Shown here one piece after another: positions 33,179-41,665 of a DNA stretch of 64,000 nucleotides; the first letter of the stretch is position 1; every line of letters begins with the position of its first letter. The DNA comes from Collinsella sp. (lineage in GTDB: Bacteria > Actinomycetota > Coriobacteriia > Coriobacteriales > Coriobacteriaceae): NCBI GenBank assembly GCA_019419585.1, contig DXZQ01000012.1, positions 11,838 through 75,837 of the forward strand. Reading direction: 5' to 3'. Position numbers and translations under genes: made by a program. The notes beneath the pieces are model-generated. The model was not told where the DNA came from. It ran no database searches and saw nothing but the letters and a program-made list of their open reading frames with translations.

Positions 33179-34528
33179 CTACTCCACAACATGGCCGATA
33201 AGCTCATAGCAGAAGCTATCGGTAAACTCGACAGTCAGAATATCGCCCACGGACGCCTCGCTGGCGTCCAAGTGGACCGCGCCATCGGAATCGGGCGCCT
33301 GGAACCAGGCATGGCCGATCAGCTCGGCGCCGTCCTCGGTTTCTTCGATACCGTCGACGATCACCTGGGCGCGCTCGCCCACATGTGCGGCGGTGGCGGC
33401 AAAACCGAGCGACTCGGCCAGGTCCATGGCCTCCTGGGCGCGCTCGAGCTTGACCTCTTCGTCGACCTGACCCTCCATCTTAGCGGCCAGGCTGCCCTCC
33501 TCCTGCGAGTAGGCAAAGACGCTCGTGTAGTCAAAGCCGACGGTGTCCATAAAGTCGATAAGGTCGCGGAACTCGTCGTCGGTTTCGGTCGGGAAGCCGA
33601 CCATAGCCGTGGAACGGATCACGATGCCGGGGATACGCTCACGCAGATCGCGGAACAGGTCCTCGAGCTCCTGGCGCGAACCGGAACGGCGCATAGCCTT
33701 GAGGATGCGCGCGTCGCAGTGCTGCACGGGGATATCGATATAGGGCAGCACCTCGGGCGTATCGCGAATCGTATCGATAAGCTCATCGGTCATGCCCTCG
33801 GGCTGCAGATAGAGCACGCGGACCCAGACGTTGTGCGGGCGCACGGCCTCGGCGACGGCACGCAGCAGCTGCGCCAGATTGCGCGGCGAGCCCTCGGCGA
33901 CATCCTCGTCAGTAAAGTCGGTGCCCCAAATACCCGTGTCCTGGCCGATCAGCACGATCTCGCGCACACCGCCGGCAACCAGGTCGCGTACCTCGGAGAT
34001 AATGCTCTCGGCATTGCGCGAATGATAGCGACCGCGAATATAGGGGATCATGCAGAAGCTGCAGAAGCGGTTGCAGCCATCGGAAATCTTGACGTAGGCG
34101 ACAGCGCCCTCGACAGTGCGCTTGACCTGCGGAATATAGGCTGCGATCTCACGCACGACACCCAGCACGCCATCGATGACCGCCACGATGCCGTCCTCCT
34201 CGTCGGCCTTCACAAAGGCAGCGACCTCGGGCAGCTCGTCAGGCAGGTCGTCGCCATAGCGCGACGGCACACAGCCGCACATAACGATGGGGCAAGAACG
34301 AACGCCGTCCTGAACCTCGTTGGCGAGCTCGAGCGTGGTCTCGATGCTCTCGGACGTTGCGGAGGCGAGGAACGAGCAAGTATTGACGATGGCGATATCG
34401 GCATCCTGCGGGCCGAATGCCTCCTCGTAGCCCGCGGCGGTCAAAAGAGAACGCATGCGGTCGGTGTCAACCTCGTTCTTAGCGCACCCGAGGGTGATGT
34501 AGAGCACGGAGCCCAACGGTGTATCCAT
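33179..34528 (-). CDS. rimO: Ribosomal protein S12 (Asp) methylthiotransferase RimO
   Basis: The 449-residue radical-SAM enzyme modifies an aspartate of ribosomal protein uS12. Marks are TLGCAKNEVDTDRM, NTCSFLASATSESI, the radical-SAM motif CNRFCSFCMIPYIRGRYHSR, YLQPEGMTDELI, and a C-terminal TRAM domain with GHAWFQAPDSDG. It belongs to the MiaB/RimO/MtaB family, of which all three members occur in this window. It starts about 28 bases after the YajQ gene ends; GAAAGGA lies rather far (12 bases) from the ATG. Confidence 0.97.
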   Translation of the reverse strand: MDTPLGSVLYITLGCAKNEVDTDRMRSLLTAAGYEEAFGPQDADIAIVNTCSFLASATSESIETTLELANEVQDGVRSCPIVMCGCVPSRYGDDLPDELPEVAAFVKADEEDGIVAVIDGVLGVVREIAAYIPQVKRTVEGAVAYVKISDGCNRFCSFCMIPYIRGRYHSRNAESIISEVRDLVAGGVREIVLIGQDTGIWGTDFTDEDVAEGSPRNLAQLLRAVAEAVRPHNVWVRVLYLQPEGMTDELIDTIRDTPEVLPYIDIPVQHCDARILKAMRRSGSRQELEDLFRDLRERIPGIVIRSTAMVGFPTETDDEFRDLIDFMDTVGFDYTSVFAYSQEEGSLAAKMEGQVDEEVKLERAQEAMDLAESLGFAATAAHVGERAQVIVDGIEETEDGAELIGHAWFQAPDSDGAVHLDASEASVGDILTVEFTDSFCYELIGHVVE

Positions 34529-34555
34529 GTTGGAGAGCAGTCCTTTCGATTGATA

Positions 34556-35053
34556 TTAGCGGTAGTTGGTGAACTGCAGCGGCTGGCCGTAGTCCTGGTC
34601 GCGCAGGAACTGGATCACGGTCTGCAACGCGTCCTTCGAAGCAGAGGAAACACGCAGCTTGTCGGCCTCGATGGTCACCTTGACCTTGAGCTTTTGATCC
34701 TTGATGTCCTTGTTGATCTTCTTGGCGGTCGCCTGGTCGATACCCTCGACGATATGGCCGAGCACGCGCACGGTGCCGCCCGATGCCGCCTGCGGAGCAT
34801 CCCACGAGACAGCCTTGAGGTCGATGCCGCGCTTGATGAGCTTGGAGCTCAGCACGTCGACAATCTGTTTGGAGACAAAGTCGGCCGGGGCGTTGATCGT
34901 AAAGAGCTTGTCGCCCTTCGAAAGCTCGATCGTGGCGCCGGAATCCTTAAGGTCATAGCGCTGGGAAATCTCGCGCGTGGTCTGCTGGAAGGCGTTGTCG
35001 ACCTCTTGCATGTTGACCTCGGACACGACGTCGAAGCTGGAATCTTTAGCCAT
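34556..35053 (-). CDS. YajQ family nucleotide-binding protein
   Basis: The 165-residue protein fits YajQ/UPF0234: DSSFDVVSEVNMQEVDNAFQ, REISQRYDLKDSGATIEL, LIKRGIDLKAV and the C-terminal LRDQDYGQPLQFTNYR. Family members bind nucleotides, including cyclic di-GMP in Xanthomonas, and RNA; no specific role can be assigned here. It has a GAAAGGA site and lies between the RodZ-like gene and rimO. Confidence 0.93.
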   Translation of the reverse strand: MAKDSSFDVVSEVNMQEVDNAFQQTTREISQRYDLKDSGATIELSKGDKLFTINAPADFVSKQIVDVLSSKLIKRGIDLKAVSWDAPQAASGGTVRVLGHIVEGIDQATAKKINKDIKDQKLKVKVTIEADKLRVSSASKDALQTVIQFLRDQDYGQPLQFTNYR

Positions 35054-35079
35054 GATGTTTCCTTTCGCGTACGAGCTGC

Positions 35080-36573
35080 TTAATAGCTATCGTACGAATA
35101 GTCGGTAGAATCGGTGGGCGTCTGACCGTCAGATGCGGTATCGGCGCCATCCGTGGACTGGGCATCGGTGCCGTCGGTGGTGTCGGTACCATCAGAACTT
35201 TCACCATTCTCGGAATCAGTCGTCTCCTTCTTGGGAACGGTGATCGTCACACGCGCCACGCCCGAGGTCTTGGTATCGTAACGAACCTTTTCACCGTTCT
35301 TGGTAACGGTGACATCGGAAGGCTTGGACGTGGTGATCTCGATCGAGGACTCGGGCGAGTACTCCTGCTCAAAGGGGCCAGTCGCTTGGGCGCCATAGAC
35401 CGACTTGCCGTCGACCTTGACCTCAATCCACGCGGTCTTTCCCTTGGCAACGGAGACTTTGACCTTCGTGACCTCGTTCTCTTCCTTCTTGGCCGTCGTC
35501 TTGGTAGCGTCCGAGTCAGTCGACTCATCCGTCGCCTCATCGGTGTCTTCGTCCTCGTCGACCGTTTCGGTCTTCTTAGAAGACTTCTTGGTCGTCGTCT
35601 TGGTAGCAGTGGGCGTCTCGGGCGTGGTCTCGGGCGCCGAAGATGCGCAGCCGCGCAGAAGCACCACGATGAGCACAATCAACAACAGCGCAACGGCACC
35701 GATGCCGGCGTAGACGATACGCGGATCGAGCCCGTTGTTTTGAGGAGTACGTGATCCGCCGCGTCCACGATTGGAACTGCTGCGGCCGCCTCCCTGAGGC
35801 ATACGACCACGATTGCTATCGGAACGGCCGCGATAGCCACCCTGGCCCTGAAGGCTGCGCTGACCCGAGCGGGGCGCAAGTTCACCGCGGCCTTGATAGC
35901 CACGCTGGCCCAAACGCGGAGCCGAAGAGCGCTGGCCATACGGCTGTGATTGAGAGCGAAGACGCGGCGTCACCTGCGTGGTATCGGCATCCGCATAGCC
36001 ACCGCGAGAGCGACCAGAAGAGACCCCACGGTAACCGCGATCGGAATAGCCGCCGTCGCCGTAGCCGGCACGAGGGTCACGAGCCACGCCGCGGGCAGCG
36101 GGAAGTGCACGGTCTTCGGGCATCGGCGTACTGCGGAACCGGTCACGCTGCGAACGAATCTCCTCGCCCGAACCCGTCTCGGTAATATAACCGGCCTGCT
36201 GAGGACGCTGTCCATAACGCGTCGAACGACCGCCCTGAACCATCAGGAAGCGCCCGTTATCGACCGAGGAACGCGAATTGACGTAGCCAGCGGCGTCCTG
36301 AAAACGACCGCCCTGCTGCGACGTCTCGCGCTCATATGCCATCAGATCGTCAAAGTAGGCATTGACGACCTCGCGCGGATTGAGGCCCAAAAAGCGAGCA
36401 TAGCTCGAAATCATGCCCTGCGCATAGCCGCGCGGCGGCATCGAAGCAAAGTTACCGGTCTCGAAAAACTCGATGATCTGCGGCCTGATTTTGATGGTGT
36501 TGGCGACTTGCTGAATGGAAAGGCCCATTCGGCGACGCTGCTCGAGCAGCATGTCACCAAAGCGTGCAGCCAT
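35080..36573 (-). CDS. RodZ-like membrane protein with HTH domain
   Basis: A 497-residue single-span protein. It has a cytoplasmic HTH_25 domain (about 5-75: RRRMGLSIQQVANTIKIRPQIIEFFETG, FASMPPRGYAQGMISSYARFLGL), a long Arg/Gly/Gln/Ser-rich disordered linker (about 85-280), a transmembrane helix (about 286-307), a Thr/Lys/Glu-rich stretch, and an external DUF4115 domain, then a Ser/Thr/Asp tail. RodZ links MreB to cell-wall synthesis in rods; in actinobacteria without MreB its role is less clear. Its ATG overlaps the ftsK stop (TGATG). Confidence 0.88.
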   Translation of the reverse strand: MAARFGDMLLEQRRRMGLSIQQVANTIKIRPQIIEFFETGNFASMPPRGYAQGMISSYARFLGLNPREVVNAYFDDLMAYERETSQQGGRFQDAAGYVNSRSSVDNGRFLMVQGGRSTRYGQRPQQAGYITETGSGEEIRSQRDRFRSTPMPEDRALPAARGVARDPRAGYGDGGYSDRGYRGVSSGRSRGGYADADTTQVTPRLRSQSQPYGQRSSAPRLGQRGYQGRGELAPRSGQRSLQGQGGYRGRSDSNRGRMPQGGGRSSSNRGRGGSRTPQNNGLDPRIVYAGIGAVALLLIVLIVVLLRGCASSAPETTPETPTATKTTTKKSSKKTETVDEDEDTDEATDESTDSDATKTTAKKEENEVTKVKVSVAKGKTAWIEVKVDGKSVYGAQATGPFEQEYSPESSIEITTSKPSDVTVTKNGEKVRYDTKTSGVARVTITVPKKETTDSENGESSDGTDTTDGTDAQSTDGADTASDGQTPTDSTDYSYDSY

Positions 36574-39353
36574 CAGAATCCTCCAAACTCACGATCTTCA
36601 CGTGCCATCTCGGCGTCGACAGATTCCAGCGCGGCAAGCCCCTCCTCGTCCAGCAGGACCTCGCGCGGCTTGGAACCGTCGGGCGGACCGACGACACCCT
36701 TTTCTTCCAGCATGTCCATAATACGCCCGGCGCGCGCATAGCCAACCTTCAGACGACGTTGCAGGCCAGATGTGGAGCCCAGCTGCGATTCCACCACAAT
36801 ATGGGCGGCTTCCCAAATGAGCGGATCATCGTCTTGCGGCTCAGCTACTCCGGTGCGGACAATGCCGCCGCCACCCACCATGGACATGGAAGCGGGCGCC
36901 ACGGCAGACAGGATCTCCTCGTGGTAGTCGGGCTCGCTCTGCGACTTGACGAACTCGACAATCTCGTTGATTTCGTCATCCGAGACAAAGCAGCCCTGGA
37001 TACGGCGAGGCTTGCCCCAGTCGACCTTTGAGAACAGCATGTCGCCCAAACCAGTGAGCTTTTCGGCGCCCATCTGATCAATGATGACGCGCGAGTCGAT
37101 ACCCGTGGCGACGTTAAAGGCGATGCGGTTGGTGATGTTAGCCTTGATAAGGCCCGTCACCACATTGGAACTGGGGCGCTGCGTGGCCACGATAAGATGA
37201 ATACCGGCGGCACGGCCCAGCTGAGCAATACGCACGATCGAGGCCTCGACATCCTTACCGGCGACCATCATCAGGTCCGAGAGCTCGTCAATGATGATGA
37301 CCAAGTAGGGCATCTTTTGCGGCGGGTTGTCGTAATGCTCAAACTCGCCGGCGGCCTGCTTTTCGTTATAGGTCGAAATCTTACGAACGTTAAGGCGCTC
37401 GAAGACCTTCAGGCGACGCTCCATCTCGGACACGGCCCATTGCAGGGCGCTCGCGGCCTGCTTGGGCTCGGTCACTACAGGCACGTAAAGATGCGGCAGA
37501 CCGTTATAGCCCGCAAGCTCGACGCGCTTGGGGTCGACCATGATCAGGCGAACGTCCTCGGGAAGGGCGCGCATGAGCAAGGTCGTGATGATGGAATTGA
37601 TCATCACCGACTTACCAGAACCGGTCGTACCGGCAATAAGCAGGTGGGGCATCTTGGCGAGGTCGGCGACAACCGGCGTGCCCTCGGCATCGCGGCCGAT
37701 GGCCAGCTCGAGCGGACCGCCCTTCACATAGGGCAGCACGTCGCCCAGGTTGACGTTCTGGCGCTTGCGGTTGGGAATCTCGATGCCCACGAGCGAGGTG
37801 CCGGGGATCGGGGCAAAGATACGCACCGACTGGGCAGCGAGCGAAAGCGCGATATCGTCCTCGAGGCTCGAAATCTTGCTCACGCGCTCGCCCTCGCCAG
37901 GTTGCAGCTTAAAGGTCGTCACCGTGGGGCCGGCGATCCAGCCGACCACGCGGGCACTACGACCAAACTCCAGCAAGGTGGACTGAAGAGACTCGGCAGT
38001 CTGTTCCAGCTCCTTGTCAGAAGACGCGGAGGAAGCCGACTGCGGGTTGGCATGCAGGATTTCGAGTGGCGGAAGCTTGAGGCCATCCTCTTCTTCGCCC
38101 TCGTTATCTGCGGCGCCGCCGTCCGCTCCCCCATCACGAGCCGCAGCCGATCCGACAGCACTCGAGGCAGGCGCATCGGCAACCTTGGGATGCTTCAAGA
38201 AGTCGGGAATCTGAGGTGCTGCCGAGACAGGATTCACGACAAACGGCGGCTCGGACTCGTCAATCTTATCGGGGTCGTCTTCCATCGAAAGCTGACCGGT
38301 TACCTGGTCGCGCTTTGCATGGCGACGCGGAAGCAAAGTTGTCTTTGCGGTCTCAATCGGAGCCTCGTCGTCCTCGTCATCGCCCTCAGTGAGCTCAATC
38401 TCGCTATCGGACCAAGACGGGTCGGGCTCGCTTGTATTCAACTTGGGTGTGGCCTTGCCCTTCTTGACATGACGGCGCGGCAGCAGCGTCGTCTTAGCAC
38501 GCTCGGCCTCCACGGCATCGGATACGTCGACAAACGGATCCTCGTCCTCGTCGTCATCGTCCAAAACCGGGTCCACATCGTTGCCCATGACCGTGGTCAC
38601 GGCAGCATCGGAGCCCTTTTGACGAAGAATGCTCAGGTGCGGACGGGCAACGCCGGGCACCGACAGGGCTTCGTCGTCACCCCACGGGCTCGCGTTGACG
38701 TCGGCACGACGGCGCTCGGCAAAATCGGCCGCACGGTCGCGAGCAGAGCGCAAAACGCCGCCCACCGAAAAGCCGATGATGACAAAACCAACGACGGCCA
38801 GACCCAACAGGACCACCATCGCGATAGGCTTACCCAGGGCATTCTGCAGCGCACTCGCAATAAACGCACCGATGTAGCCACCCGAGGCGGACAGATTTTG
38901 CGGAGTGAACATAAGGTCACACGAGTCGCTCGTACCCGGCACCACCAGCGAAAGAATGGAGATAACGGCGATAAAGACCACGGCTCCGCCCGCGACCGAG
39001 CGCACGTTGAGCGGCGAGTCCTCGCCTAAAAAGAGCGTGGCGGCAAACAGCAAAATGACGATCGGCAGCACGTAGGCGCCCAGACCAAAGCCCAGGTGGT
39101 AGAAACCGGCAACCGCAGCCGTAACGGGTGCAGTCGCCGGCGAAATCACGGCAATGAAGGACGCAATCGCCAAAACGGCGATGACCACGCCGGCGATATC
39201 GCGGTTGGCCGAGGGCTCGACCAAGGGCTCAAAATCGTCGAAGTCCGCCTCGTGGCCCTTATTGGCGCGCAGATGGGAACCGGCACCCTTAGCAGATGCC
39301 GGTTGGTTATTGGCCTTATTGCCTTTGGCGTTTTGTGCAGATCCACGCGCCAA
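36573..39353 (-). CDS. ftsK: DNA translocase FtsK/SpoIIIE
   Basis: The 926-residue protein clears chromosomal DNA from the division septum. It has four to five N-terminal membrane spans (about 50-215), an acidic linker with two repeats of TTLLPRRH-KKG/KRD type, the motor domain with Walker A AGTTGSGKSVMIN and Walker B LVIIIDELSDLMMV, and a C-terminal gamma winged helix (YARAGRIMDMLEEKGVVGPP). It starts with TTG; GGAGG for it lies inside the last codons of rnj. The linker duplication (around residues 290-300 and 330-345) is odd. Confidence 0.96.
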   Translation of the reverse strand: MARGSAQNAKGNKANNQPASAKGAGSHLRANKGHEADFDDFEPLVEPSANRDIAGVVIAVLAIASFIAVISPATAPVTAAVAGFYHLGFGLGAYVLPIVILLFAATLFLGEDSPLNVRSVAGGAVVFIAVISILSLVVPGTSDSCDLMFTPQNLSASGGYIGAFIASALQNALGKPIAMVVLLGLAVVGFVIIGFSVGGVLRSARDRAADFAERRRADVNASPWGDDEALSVPGVARPHLSILRQKGSDAAVTTVMGNDVDPVLDDDDEDEDPFVDVSDAVEAERAKTTLLPRRHVKKGKATPKLNTSEPDPSWSDSEIELTEGDDEDDEAPIETAKTTLLPRRHAKRDQVTGQLSMEDDPDKIDESEPPFVVNPVSAAPQIPDFLKHPKVADAPASSAVGSAAARDGGADGGAADNEGEEEDGLKLPPLEILHANPQSASSASSDKELEQTAESLQSTLLEFGRSARVVGWIAGPTVTTFKLQPGEGERVSKISSLEDDIALSLAAQSVRIFAPIPGTSLVGIEIPNRKRQNVNLGDVLPYVKGGPLELAIGRDAEGTPVVADLAKMPHLLIAGTTGSGKSVMINSIITTLLMRALPEDVRLIMVDPKRVELAGYNGLPHLYVPVVTEPKQAASALQWAVSEMERRLKVFERLNVRKISTYNEKQAAGEFEHYDNPPQKMPYLVIIIDELSDLMMVAGKDVEASIVRIAQLGRAAGIHLIVATQRPSSNVVTGLIKANITNRIAFNVATGIDSRVIIDQMGAEKLTGLGDMLFSKVDWGKPRRIQGCFVSDDEINEIVEFVKSQSEPDYHEEILSAVAPASMSMVGGGGIVRTGVAEPQDDDPLIWEAAHIVVESQLGSTSGLQRRLKVGYARAGRIMDMLEEKGVVGPPDGSKPREVLLDEEGLAALESVDAEMAREDREFGGF

Positions 39354-39354
39354 A

Positions 39355-41025
39355 CTAAACCTCCATGACGACCGGGATGATCATCGGACGGGTGCGCGTA
39401 CGGCTCCAGATAAAGTTAGAGAGCGAATCGCGCACGGCCTTACGAATAGCATCGGAACCGCTGCTCGTAAAGCTGAACTTGCCCTTCTCGATCGTCTTCA
39501 TGATGGACGCGGAGGCATCCTCGGAGAACTGGTCGTCGATGGCAAACGAGACGCCGCGGCCCGAAAACTCGATGGCCTCGATCTTCTTGTGCTTGAGCGA
39601 GACGATGGCAACAGCGGTAACCATACCGTCATTGGCGAGCTTCTGACGATCGCGCAGGACGATGGGGTCGGTATCGCCGATACGCAGGCCGTCGACGTAG
39701 ACGACGCCGGACTCGACGGGCGTACCACGCTTGACGATGCCACCGCGCATCTCGAGCGTGTCGCCGTTATCGAGGATAAAGATATGATCGTCCTTGATGC
39801 CCATCTTGCGGGCCAGCTGGGCATGGGCGCGCAGATGCACGGCCTCACCGTGAACCGGCATAAAGTACGTGGGCTTGGCCATGGCCATCAGGAGCTTAAG
39901 CTCCTCCTGGCTGCCGTGGCCCGAGACGTGGACAAGAGCGCGGTTCTTATCCCACACGTCGCAGCCGAGCTTGGCCAGGCTGTTGACGACCTGCTGGACG
40001 GCTTTCTCGTTGCCGGGAACAGGAGTTGCCGAGAGGATGACGGTATCGCCCTCGTGGATAGAGAGCGTCTTGTGCTCGCCATTGGCCATGCGGGACAGGG
40101 CCGACAGCGGCTCGCCCTGCGAACCGGTGCACATGACGACGATCTTGTCGTCGGGCAGGTTATCGATATCGAAGGCATCGATGATATCGGCATCGTCGAT
40201 GTTGAGGTAGCCCAGCTCGCGCGCGACGCGGGTGTTGGTGAGCATGGAGCGACCGGTCACAACGACCTTACGGCCGCACTTGCGGGCGGCATCGCAGATC
40301 TGCTGCAAACGATGGATGTGGCTCGAGAACGAAGCGACGAACACGCGACCCGGGGCGTTCTTGATGGCGTGCAGCAAGTTGGGACCGACCTCGGCCTCGG
40401 ACTTGGTAAAGCCGGGAACCGTGGCATTGGTGGAGTCGGACAGCAACAGGTCGATGCCCTGCTTGGCAAAGCGGCTGATAGCGGCATAGTCGGGCGTGAC
40501 GCCGTCGATGGGGGTCTGGTCGAGCTTAAAGTCGCCGGTGTGCATAACGGTGCCCTGATTGGTGCGAATGAACACGCCCAGAGCGCCGGGGATGGAGTGC
40601 GTCATCGAGAAGAAGTCGAGCGAGATACCGCCAAGGTTGACATGGCTGCCGCCCTTGACCTCACGGAACTTGGGCGCGCGGATGCGGAACTCAGAAAGCT
40701 TGCCCTCGATAAAGCCAAGCGTCAGCTTGCTCGAAAAGATGGGCACCTTGTTGTTGAGGTCCTGCAGCAGGTACGGAAGCGAACCGGTGTGGTCCTCGTG
40801 GCCGTGGGTGACGACGATACCGCGGAGCTTCTCCTCGTTCTCCAGAACATAGGTGTAGTCGGGAAGAACCAGGTCGATACCGGGCTGGGAGTCATCCGGG
40901 AACATGAGACCGGCATCGACGAGCACCATGTCGTCGCCGCACTCGAAGACCGTCATGTTCTTGCCGATGCCGTCAAGGCCGCCGAGCGGAATGATCTTCA
41001 AGGGAGATGATTTTTTAGCTGCCAT
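39355..41025 (-). CDS. rnj: Ribonuclease J
   Basis: A 556-residue metallo-beta-lactamase/beta-CASP nuclease with 5'-exo and endo activity for mRNA decay and rRNA maturation. Metal motifs are THGHEDHTGSLPYLL, the single-residue DSTN region LLSDSTNATVPGFTKSE, and the beta-CASP parts RVFVASFSSHIHRLQQI and CTGSQGEPLSAL with MPVHGEAVHLRAH. I start at ATG 41025; upstream GAAAGGA is 14 bases away, longer than usual, and the frame runs back to 41115. It is followed by ftsK without a gap. Confidence 0.96.
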   Translation of the reverse strand: MAAKKSSPLKIIPLGGLDGIGKNMTVFECGDDMVLVDAGLMFPDDSQPGIDLVLPDYTYVLENEEKLRGIVVTHGHEDHTGSLPYLLQDLNNKVPIFSSKLTLGFIEGKLSEFRIRAPKFREVKGGSHVNLGGISLDFFSMTHSIPGALGVFIRTNQGTVMHTGDFKLDQTPIDGVTPDYAAISRFAKQGIDLLLSDSTNATVPGFTKSEAEVGPNLLHAIKNAPGRVFVASFSSHIHRLQQICDAARKCGRKVVVTGRSMLTNTRVARELGYLNIDDADIIDAFDIDNLPDDKIVVMCTGSQGEPLSALSRMANGEHKTLSIHEGDTVILSATPVPGNEKAVQQVVNSLAKLGCDVWDKNRALVHVSGHGSQEELKLLMAMAKPTYFMPVHGEAVHLRAHAQLARKMGIKDDHIFILDNGDTLEMRGGIVKRGTPVESGVVYVDGLRIGDTDPIVLRDRQKLANDGMVTAVAIVSLKHKKIEAIEFSGRGVSFAIDDQFSEDASASIMKTIEKGKFSFTSSGSDAIRKAVRDSLSNFIWSRTRTRPMIIPVVMEV

Positions 41026-41214
41026 AGGTGAGTGTTGTTTCCTTTCTTCGAAAACGGGTCTGGAACAACCGACGGGGCGCTTCTGGCAAACCGACCGCCG
41101 GGAACGTACAAACATGCATCACAGAGTCGATGCAGTAACCACAGTATGATACCCATTTGCCCACCAACAGACCACCCATGCATCAAAGCCCCATCTGAAC
41201 CGGTCTATCCCGCC
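41026..41214. other. Upstream region of rnj, no gene
   Basis: About 190 bases ahead of rnj with no coding sequence. A - strand promoter is expected here but I see only weak candidates (a TATCAT near 41147). A short hairpin GAACCGG / CCGGTTT lies at 41196-41219, partly inside the family B copy 1 arm. Confidence 0.4.
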
Positions 41215-41347
41215 GGTTTCCCGTGGGGCGGGCACTGATGAAGTTTCCTGCTCTACAGTCCTGCTCACGACGGAGGCCACATTAAGTGGCCTCCTGTTCG
41301 TGCGGAACTCGCGATAAACTTCATCAGTGCCCGCCCCACGGGAAACC
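41215..41347. repeat. Family B long palindrome, copy 1
   Basis: A 133-base element with perfect 32-bp arms (41215-41246 with 41316-41347) around a 69-base core. The arms have a site-specific outer part (GGTTTCCCGTGGGGCGGGCAC...) and a shared inner ATGAAGTTT. The core contains CCTGCTCTACAGTCCTGC, an inner hairpin GGAGGCCAC-ATTAA-GTGGCCTCC and CGGAACTCGCGAT. It lies between pnp and rnj. There is no T run. Confidence 0.92.
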
Positions 41348-41471
41348 TGCCAAAACAAGACAGGATTATTTTGGTCGGTTTTATCTGGAAGATGCTGCTG
41401 CGGCTATCTACAGATCTGAAATCTGACTACTGAATAGACCGTCTAACTAAATAGCAAGCGGCATTAACCAG
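41348..41471. other. Spacer between the two family B palindromes
   Basis: About 124 AT-richer bases, no gene or clear signal. Confidence 0.4.
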
Positions 41472-41618
41472 CCCTTTTGCTTGCGCCCGGGAGGGCCGTA
41501 TATGAAGTTTATCGCGAGTTCCGCACGCAAAGGAAAGCACTTAATGTGCTTTCCGTCTTGCGCAGGACTGTAGAGCAGGAAACTTCATATGCGTCCCTCC
41601 CGGGCGCAAGCAAAAGGG
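41472..41618. repeat. Family B long palindrome, copy 2 (opposite orientation)
   Basis: A 147-base element with 39-base arms (41472-41510 with 41580-41618) that pair at 37 of 39 positions, and a core of exactly 69 bases. The outer arm (CCCTTTTGCTTGCGCCCGGG...) is unrelated to copy 1; the inner ATGAAGTTT is shared. The core is the reverse complement of copy 1's core, with changes concentrated in the inner hairpin, which here reads GGAAAGCAC-ATTAA-GTGCTTTCC. The last bases of the right arm overlap the pnp terminator. Confidence 0.92.
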
Positions 41619-41642
41619 CGACCCCATTGCGGAGTCGCCCTT
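41612..41642 (-). terminator. Terminator of pnp
   Basis: On the - strand AAGGGCGAC and GTCGCCCTT pair across a 10- to 11-base loop, followed by TTTTG. The T run (CCCTTTTG) is shared with the outer arm of family B copy 2. Confidence 0.8.
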
Positions 41643-41665
41643 GTTGAACTGCTTATGTGGAGCTG

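Noticed and set aside
32042..35083. 1013-codon open frame on the + strand
   Set aside because: It runs antisense to cinA, pgsA, rimO and the YajQ gene, which all have clear family motifs. Its translation is rich in Arg/His/Asp low-complexity sequence typical of antisense frames in GC-rich DNA.
41215..41618. Family B palindromes as an insertion sequence with terminal inverted repeats
   Set aside because: There is no transposase frame between or within them, arms of the two copies are unrelated, and each copy is itself a full palindrome.
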